This document shows positions 59,636-64,000 of a stretch of 64,000 nucleotides of DNA, in pieces. The stretch lies in the NCBI GenBank assembly GCA_021797515.1, contig JAJZZP010000127.1:1-64000 (forward strand), read 5' to 3'. The notes below the pieces were generated by a model, which made no database searches, was not told the DNA's origin, and saw only the letters and a list, made by a program, of their open reading frames with translations. The translations under genes were made by a program, and so were the position numbers. The stretch comes from Bacillota bacterium (lineage in GTDB: Bacteria > Bacillota > Sulfobacillia > Sulfobacillales > Sulfobacillaceae). How positions within the stretch are numbered: the stretch's first letter is position 1; each line of letters begins with the position of its first letter.

Positions 59636-60937
59636 TCACATTTTTCTTGAATCTTGTGGGAAGTCGTCTGGCAGAAACGGCCGATTCTGTTGAATTAACT
59701 CATTCAACACCATGTCAGAAGTTTCGGCGTCGTTAAATAGGGGATGCAGAAGCATCGCCTGCCTTAAAGAGGCGACACTTCGTTGCTCGGCACCATCCAA
59801 CAATAACCGATAATATTCTGCCATCGTCCGTATCAATGGAAAGGCGTAGGAGGGCAGAGGGCCAGTGTCAAGAGGTAACAGCTGACCCTGCTTTACCATG
59901 ACAGGCACCTCTACAGCAGAGTTTGTCGGGATGCCCTCTAAAGTGTGGTCATTCTTAATATTAATGTAGTGGATAGTATCGTCGTCCCGATAAAAACTGA
60001 GCATCAAACGGACTACGACGCGTGAATATCCGAAACCACCCCGTTGCTTGAGTAAATCGGGTACTTCATTCAGTGTGAGATCGCCGTATAGTTGTAGCAA
60101 CTCGTGCTCGATATCGAGAACCTCTTCGCCTCGTGTCTTTGGTGCCGTGAGTAGTTCCTGCATAATTTTCTCCGCATGCCAGTAATACTGAAGATAGGGA
60201 TTGAAAATAGCCGGAAATGCGTGAATCACATTTTCCGAAAACGGAACAGGAAATTTGAGGGGTACAAATCGATTTAAGGCGTCGTTCAACACATTTTTTC
60301 CGTCCAGGTAGACTGCGTCAGTGACTGTCAGATGATTAAGTCCTCGAGTCTTCATATAGAAAGCCGTTTCGGGAACGTCAAAGAGAGACGACAAATGTTT
60401 AGCTAAAATAATAGGGACATTGCAGACCCCAACCGCATTGGGTACACCTAATCTAAGCAAATACTCCGTAAGCGGCCCTGCTGGATTGGCAAAGTTCATA
60501 ACACGTGAATGAGGTGCATAGCGGAGAATCAGGTCAGCAATTTCCTCATATATGGAAATGCTGCGCAAAAAGGTTCCAAGGCCGCAGACCGACACCGTTT
60601 CCACAAACGGGATTCGGTATTTTAATCCAATTTTTTCATCACTGATGCGCCCTAGTTGATTACCAGCCCGCAGTTGGATGAGAATGAAGTCGGCATTTTC
60701 AATCGCCTCCCGGTAGCTGCGGCTGGTGCGCACGACAAAATCTTGACCAGAACGCTTTACCAACCGCTCTGCAAAGTTCCGCAGGATTTCTACCCGCGGC
60801 ATATTCGTATCCATCAGCACGACTTCACGAATAGGCATCTCATGGTTAGATTTGGCCAGCAAATCAATAAGTTCAGGCGTAAAGACACTTCCGCCCCCGA
60901 TGACGCCGATTTTAATGGGTTCCTTACGTTCCATCAT
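59636..60937 (-). CDS. Glycoside hydrolase family 4 enzyme, probable 6-phospho-beta-glucosidase
   Basis: 433 aa. GH4 enzymes use NAD+ and a divalent metal in a redox elimination mechanism. The N-terminal Rossmann motif is IGVIGGGSVFTPELI, then IQLRAGNQLGR, NFANPAGPLTEYLLR, and the metal-site block GVCNVP, whose CNxP form is the one associated with phospho-beta-glucosidases (CDMP for phospho-alpha-glucosidases, CH-forms for galactosidases/glucuronidases). The start at plus 60937 has GAGGAGG 4 nt upstream on the minus strand. No PTS genes are in view to supply a phosphorylated glycoside. Confidence 0.9.
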   Translation of the reverse strand: MMERKEPIKIGVIGGGSVFTPELIDLLAKSNHEMPIREVVLMDTNMPRVEILRNFAERLVKRSGQDFVVRTSRSYREAIENADFILIQLRAGNQLGRISDEKIGLKYRIPFVETVSVCGLGTFLRSISIYEEIADLILRYAPHSRVMNFANPAGPLTEYLLRLGVPNAVGVCNVPIILAKHLSSLFDVPETAFYMKTRGLNHLTVTDAVYLDGKNVLNDALNRFVPLKFPVPFSENVIHAFPAIFNPYLQYYWHAEKIMQELLTAPKTRGEEVLDIEHELLQLYGDLTLNEVPDLLKQRGGFGYSRVVVRLMLSFYRDDDTIHYINIKNDHTLEGIPTNSAVEVPVMVKQGQLLPLDTGPLPSYAFPLIRTMAEYYRLLLDGAEQRSVASLRQAMLLHPLFNDAETSDMVLNELIQQNRPFLPDDFPQDSRKM

Positions 60938-61361
60938 GTTTCCTCCTCGTATAAACATATTGGGAGTGGACTTGCTTCTTAATGATGTAAACCCCAGGGT
61001 TGGGATGCGGGTTAGGGACCGCATCCCAACCGAGGCCGATCTGAAAATAGTTGTCTTGCATTGCAAGTTCCGATCGATGATACGGGATCTGATCCGGACG
61101 ACTGACGCTAGTTTCTCCCGCCCCGCGAGGCACGCATGCGGGTGTAAGAAGGCTCTCAAATATTGGGTGATTGACTGACTGATGGAATGCTAACGCGCGG
61201 GTTGCAACTCTCTTGCGACTGCACCCTTGGCACCGATGCCAGCGCATAACTCGATGGAGCATGACAGCTGATAACGGGACCAACAGCGGGCGTCGGTCGG
61301 CACCCCTTCTGGACCGCGACGAATAATCCGTCATACTATCTCCAGAAAAGAGGTGTGTTGT
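60938..61361. other. GH4 upstream region and undefined flank of the IS110 remnant
   Basis: About 420 nt with no recognisable gene. It holds the ATATGTTTATA element next to the GH4 start, a strong hairpin (60998-61031) and otherwise unassigned DNA, possibly older IS110 flank. A minus-strand frame covering it has no coherent protein features. Confidence 0.4.
60998..61031. repeat. 13-bp perfect hairpin upstream of the GH4 gene
   Basis: GGTTGGGATGCGG (60998-61010) and CCGCATCCCAACC (61019-61031) pair completely around an 8-nt loop. It lies 60 nt upstream of the GH4 start on the minus strand. There is no T-run, so it could be an operator, an mRNA leader structure, or a mobile element end. Confidence 0.8.
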
Positions 61362-61700
61362 ATCTATAGTGCGGGAATTGTGGTCGAAATGGGATCCATT
61401 GCCCGATTCTCTTTGGACGACGCCCAGGCGAAATATGCGGGGCTGATATGGCGGGGCTACCAATCGGCGCCCTTTGATACGGAAGATCGAGCGCTTACGC
61501 GGTCGCGCAATACCTGATTGCGGTGTTAGTTGATCGAGGTGGCCGATACGGGATTTCAAGCATTTTACGCCAGTAAATTCGAAGAGTCGGTTCATCACCA
61601 GAATAAACGGGCATTGGTGCTCACAGCACGGAAATTGATCAGTGTGATCTTCGCGTTGCTGACCCGAAATCAATTCTACGGAAGGAGGTTCGGATTGTAA
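61362..61700 (+). pseudogene. IS110-family transposase, C-terminal fragment
   Basis: About 112 codons in one frame ending at TAA 61698-61700. SAGIVVEMGSIARF, AKYAGLIWRGYQS, ALTRSRNT, FQAFYASKFEESVHHQNKRALVLTARKLI and FALLTRN match the C-terminal (Transposase_20) domain of IS110/IS1111 recombinases. Two in-frame stops (TGA 61515-61517, TAG 61527-61529) interrupt the place where relatives read NxYLRYYL. The N-terminal DEDD catalytic half is missing. It lies between two minus-strand sugar genes. Confidence 0.8.
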
Positions 61701-61840
61701 GATCGCGGCAACATCGGTCATTGCTATTGTCTCCCTGCCATTTACTGTTCTTTTTCAAACCGGCCAGATTCGCGTTGCTGGTTTTCGCCTGCCTGGCCAA
61801 AAACAGCTGCCTGACTTTTTACGGCGAGTCTTAAACCAGT

Positions 61841-63442
61841 TTAGGCACTCGGTGACGTAAGATGCGGTACTTCGGCCCTTGAGAGTATTTCCTGAGCAAT
61901 GCGACGACTTAAGTCTATCGTGTGAGCACATGCATTGGGGCTTACATCGTCCCAGCGAACAAACTGGTCCAAATATTGCGGATTTATAGGTGGCCCAGGG
62001 GTAACTTGGCTCCATTGGATCGCAAGAGTTTTGGCCGCTTGATCCCAATCTTTGTACACCCCTACGGCCATTCCCGCTAAAACTGCCGCCCCAAGCGCAC
62101 TTGTATCCGTCACATTAGGGATTAGCAATGATTCCTGGAGAAAGTCGGCTTTTCTTTGCACCCACAGTTGATTTTTAGTGCCGCCTCCCGTGACGACAGT
62201 CTTCGTGATTTTTTCGCCATTGGCGGCAGTGAGGGTTTTAATAGCCTCCATGCTGACGTAACTCAACGCGTCGATCATGGCCCGCGCCAAATGTTCGGGA
62301 CCGTGCCGTTCGGATAGACCGAGTAAGGCGCCGTGAGGGTGAACGCAACGTTCGGGAAAGAATCGGCCAAATAAGAACGGGGCGAACACCAAGTTAACCA
62401 TATCGGTGTCTTGCAAATGGGTGCTACTATCAAGTATTTTTTCCCACTGTCTAATACTTGCTGCCTCATCGAGCCCTCCTGTAAGCATCCGCCGTAGCCA
62501 TTCCAGGTGACCGCCCCCAATAACCTGAAACATTAAGGCGCGAGTACCAGGATAGACATGGGTATCGTCAATGAGGTCGACATCGGACGGACTTACCACT
62601 GGTGCAGAACGATGTGGTGTTGCAAGAATCTCGTAGGTTCCTAACATGTTTAACATCGTGCCTGGTTTCGTTACTCCTAAGGCTCCTGCGGCACAAAGGT
62701 AGTCATGTCCACCCACAGCAACCAGAGTATGGGCTGGCAGTCCAGTGTCAGCGGCCAGTCGCGTGCGAATGGGTCCGATCAATGTTCCAGCAGGCTCGAC
62801 GTGGGGAAAGCATTCCGGGGAAATAGGAGTGATGTGGATGATTTGTGTGGCCCACCGCCCGCAGCCTTGATCCCAAATCCCCGTACCGCTAGCCGAAGAG
62901 GGATCGCAGACAGCTGTCCCGGATAATGCATACGTGACATAACTCACAATGGGAAGGATTTGCGTAATTCGACTGAATCGTGTACGGTCGTGTTCTGCAA
63001 GCCATGTTACCGTAGCAAACGGACTGTTGTGTGGATGATATCCTGTCACTTCATAAAAATGCCTGTCCTGGTCAGCCAGAACGGTTTCATGCACTTCAAT
63101 AGGCCACAACCCGATCACCGGATATACCGGATTGGACTCGGAGTCAAGAGCTACCATAGGCCCCCCCATTCCGGTGACAGCAATGGCCAATATGTTGGAG
63201 TGATTACCAGCGAGCCGGATTTTCGCCAAGAGATCTCGGATGAGTACCTGGATCGCGGTGAGTAGTCGTGCGGGGTCTATAAGGGAATCAAAATAAAGGT
63301 CTCCCACGCGAACTTCAGCTGTCTGAACTTCCCGGGCAGACAGTCGGGCATCAGCCACAATCATCCCTTTAGGAGTGAAAGCAACCGCCTTGAGGTTGGT
63401 ATTGCCTATATCCAGGCTGATAAGAACCGATTCCGTGGTCAT
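61841..63442 (-). CDS. FGGY-family carbohydrate kinase
   Basis: 533 aa ATP-dependent sugar kinase. The phosphate-binding start ISLDIGNTNLKAVAF, the mid-domain VAVGGHDYLCAAGALG, MLNMLGTYEI and the C-terminal VVTGGGTKNQLWVQRKADFL followed by TSALGAAVLAGMAVG define the FGGY family (gluconate, xylulose, rhamnulose, fuculose and related substrates). I cannot assign the sugar. ATG at plus 63442 has GAGGTGAG 5 nt upstream; a promoter is visible before it. Confidence 0.9.
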   Translation of the reverse strand: MTTESVLISLDIGNTNLKAVAFTPKGMIVADARLSAREVQTAEVRVGDLYFDSLIDPARLLTAIQVLIRDLLAKIRLAGNHSNILAIAVTGMGGPMVALDSESNPVYPVIGLWPIEVHETVLADQDRHFYEVTGYHPHNSPFATVTWLAEHDRTRFSRITQILPIVSYVTYALSGTAVCDPSSASGTGIWDQGCGRWATQIIHITPISPECFPHVEPAGTLIGPIRTRLAADTGLPAHTLVAVGGHDYLCAAGALGVTKPGTMLNMLGTYEILATPHRSAPVVSPSDVDLIDDTHVYPGTRALMFQVIGGGHLEWLRRMLTGGLDEAASIRQWEKILDSSTHLQDTDMVNLVFAPFLFGRFFPERCVHPHGALLGLSERHGPEHLARAMIDALSYVSMEAIKTLTAANGEKITKTVVTGGGTKNQLWVQRKADFLQESLLIPNVTDTSALGAAVLAGMAVGVYKDWDQAAKTLAIQWSQVTPGPPINPQYLDQFVRWDDVSPNACAHTIDLSRRIAQEILSRAEVPHLTSPSA

Positions 63443-63464
63443 GGTTTCTCACCTCATGTAACAA

Positions 63465-63494
63465 TATAAACATATTTCGTCGTATTGTAGTCAA
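63465..63494 (-). promoter_or_regulatory. Probable promoter of the FGGY kinase gene
   Basis: On the minus strand TTGACT (plus 63489-63494) and TTTATA (plus 63465-63470) are separated by 18 nt, about 23 nt before the kinase start. The -10 overlaps a 12-mer also found at the GH4 start. Confidence 0.6.
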
Positions 63495-63533
63495 ATTCCT
63501 GCCGCGTGAGAAAATTATTTCGTCAGATGCTAA

Positions 63534-63562
63534 TTGGTGAACAAATTTAGTATTATTATATA
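63534..63562 (+). promoter_or_regulatory. Probable promoter of the SIS-domain gene
   Basis: TTGGTG (63534-63539) and TATATA (63557-63562) with a 17-nt spacer, about 30 nt before the GTG start. With the opposite kinase promoter it makes a 150-bp divergent control region. Confidence 0.55.
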
Positions 63563-63592
63563 CACAATCTAAAATACCCAGGGGGGAGTTTT

Positions 63593-64000
63593 GTGGTCGG
63601 AGAAAAAGTCTACGAGCTCATCCATCATCAGGCACAGTTGTGGGAATCTTGCGCCAATGATTGCCCGGCGTTTCAAGGATCTGCACCCTACCTTTTTATC
63701 GGTAGTGGAACATCCTATTACTTAGCCAAGGTGGCGAGCGCTTATGCGATGGCGTTGGGTTTGTCGGCGCAAGCCGCTCCAACGGCGGAAGCCTTCATCG
63801 AGCCCGATCTGTGGGCTCCTCGATTTAAAACGGCAGTCATAATCTCACGCTCAGGCACTACTACTGAGGCAGTATTGGCGGCTCAGAGGCTGGCTGAGCG
63901 ACATCAATATATCACTGCACTGACATGCCATAGGGATTCGACGTTGGCAGAAATCGCTCACCAAGTGTATGCGGCGGAAGGCAGTGACGACGACACCGTG
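63593..64000 (+). CDS. SIS-domain sugar-phosphate protein (AgaS/GlmS-isomerase-like), cut by window end
   Basis: The first 136 codons of a gene running off the window. The sugar isomerase (SIS) fold is shown by YLFIGSGTSYYLAKVASAYA, then VIISRSGTTTEAVLAA and AEGSDDDTV, which is similar to amino-sugar isomerase/deaminases such as AgaS or the GlmS isomerase half. No N-terminal glutaminase domain is present. GTG 63593 has GGGGGGAG 4 nt upstream. It is divergent from the FGGY kinase, so both probably belong to one sugar-use locus. Exact substrate unknown. Confidence 0.8.
   Translation, partial: MVGEKVYELIHHQAQLWESCANDCPAFQGSAPYLFIGSGTSYYLAKVASAYAMALGLSAQAAPTAEAFIEPDLWAPRFKTAVIISRSGTTTEAVLAAQRLAERHQYITALTCHRDSTLAEIAHQVYAAEGSDDDTV

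Noticed and set aside
60924-61721. 265-codon minus-strand frame across the IS110 fragment
   Set aside because: Opposite a recognisable transposase piece, and its own sequence is incoherent.
1-64000. CRISPR arrays, toxin-antitoxin, phage or defence genes
   Set aside because: No regularly spaced repeat-spacer pattern and no such protein families were seen on reading the window.

Overview
The window is about 64 kb of chromosome from an endospore-forming, meso-DAP Firmicute. The evidence is spoIIGA-sigE-sigG, spoIIR, a ylmC-like gene, divIVA, a T-box in front of ileS, a PyrR attenuator in front of the pyr operon, and a DNPR-type MurE. Gene content, frequent GTG/TTG starts with strong GGAGG sites and a moderate G+C fit Sulfobacillus or a close relative. 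That genus assignment is inferred from memory, not from a search.

Layout. (1) 1-6.5 kb: the tail of a glutamate dehydrogenase, then a propionate/methylmalonyl-CoA module (mutase large subunit, epimerase, carboxyltransferase, a 55-aa small protein, biotin carrier), then a PIG-L/LmbE deacetylase and an M55 D-aminopeptidase. (2) 6.45-8.1 kb: a decayed stretch with an interrupted unknown ORF, an IS607-type TnpA remnant, a small membrane-anchored protein and tRNA-Ala(CGC). (3) 8.2-25.9 kb: a division and cell wall (dcw) cluster, mraZ-rsmH-ftsL-two class B PBPs-murE-murF-mraY-ftsW/spoVE-murG-murB-murA-DUF881-sbp-ftsA-ftsZ. It is preceded by a periodic array of MraZ-box-like repeats and ended by a terminator. 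murC, murD and ftsQ/divIB are absent. (4) 26-29.5 kb: spoIIGA-sigE, sigG and spoIIR, the trans-septal sporulation signalling set. (5) 29.7-37.3 kb: ylmC-like gene, pgeF, yggS, sepF, yggT, divIVA, T-box-ileS, lspA and rluD. (6) 37.2-40.8 kb: a MscS channel, a decayed TnpB with an end hairpin, and an MFS transporter. (7) 40.9-51.2 kb: a complete de novo UMP operon, pyrR-pyrB-pyrC-carA-carB-pyrK-pyrD-pyrF-pyrE, under PyrR attenuation. (8) 51.2-59 kb: an RqcH/NFACT protein (minus strand), a DHA2 drug pump, a small protein coupled to pyruvate kinase, a D-amino-acid transaminase, trmL and a CaCA exchanger. (9) 59-64 kb: a sugar locus with a GH4 phospho-glycosidase and an FGGY kinase (minus strand) and a divergent SIS-domain gene cut by the window edge, with an IS110-family fragment between the first two.

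Most genes lie in tightly packed operons with ATGA-type or longer overlaps, which suggests translational coupling. The accessory parts (about 6.5-7.2, 38.4-39.5 and 59-61.8 kb) carry only degraded mobile-element pieces. I found no CRISPR array, intact insertion sequence, phage or defence locus. The points most worth a second look are the MraZ operator array, the SxD (not SxN) motif in one of two precisely aligned tandem PBPs, the missing murC/murD/ftsQ, the 55-aa carboxylase-associated protein, the TnpB remnant with a possibly conserved RNA end, and the regulation of the sugar locus.
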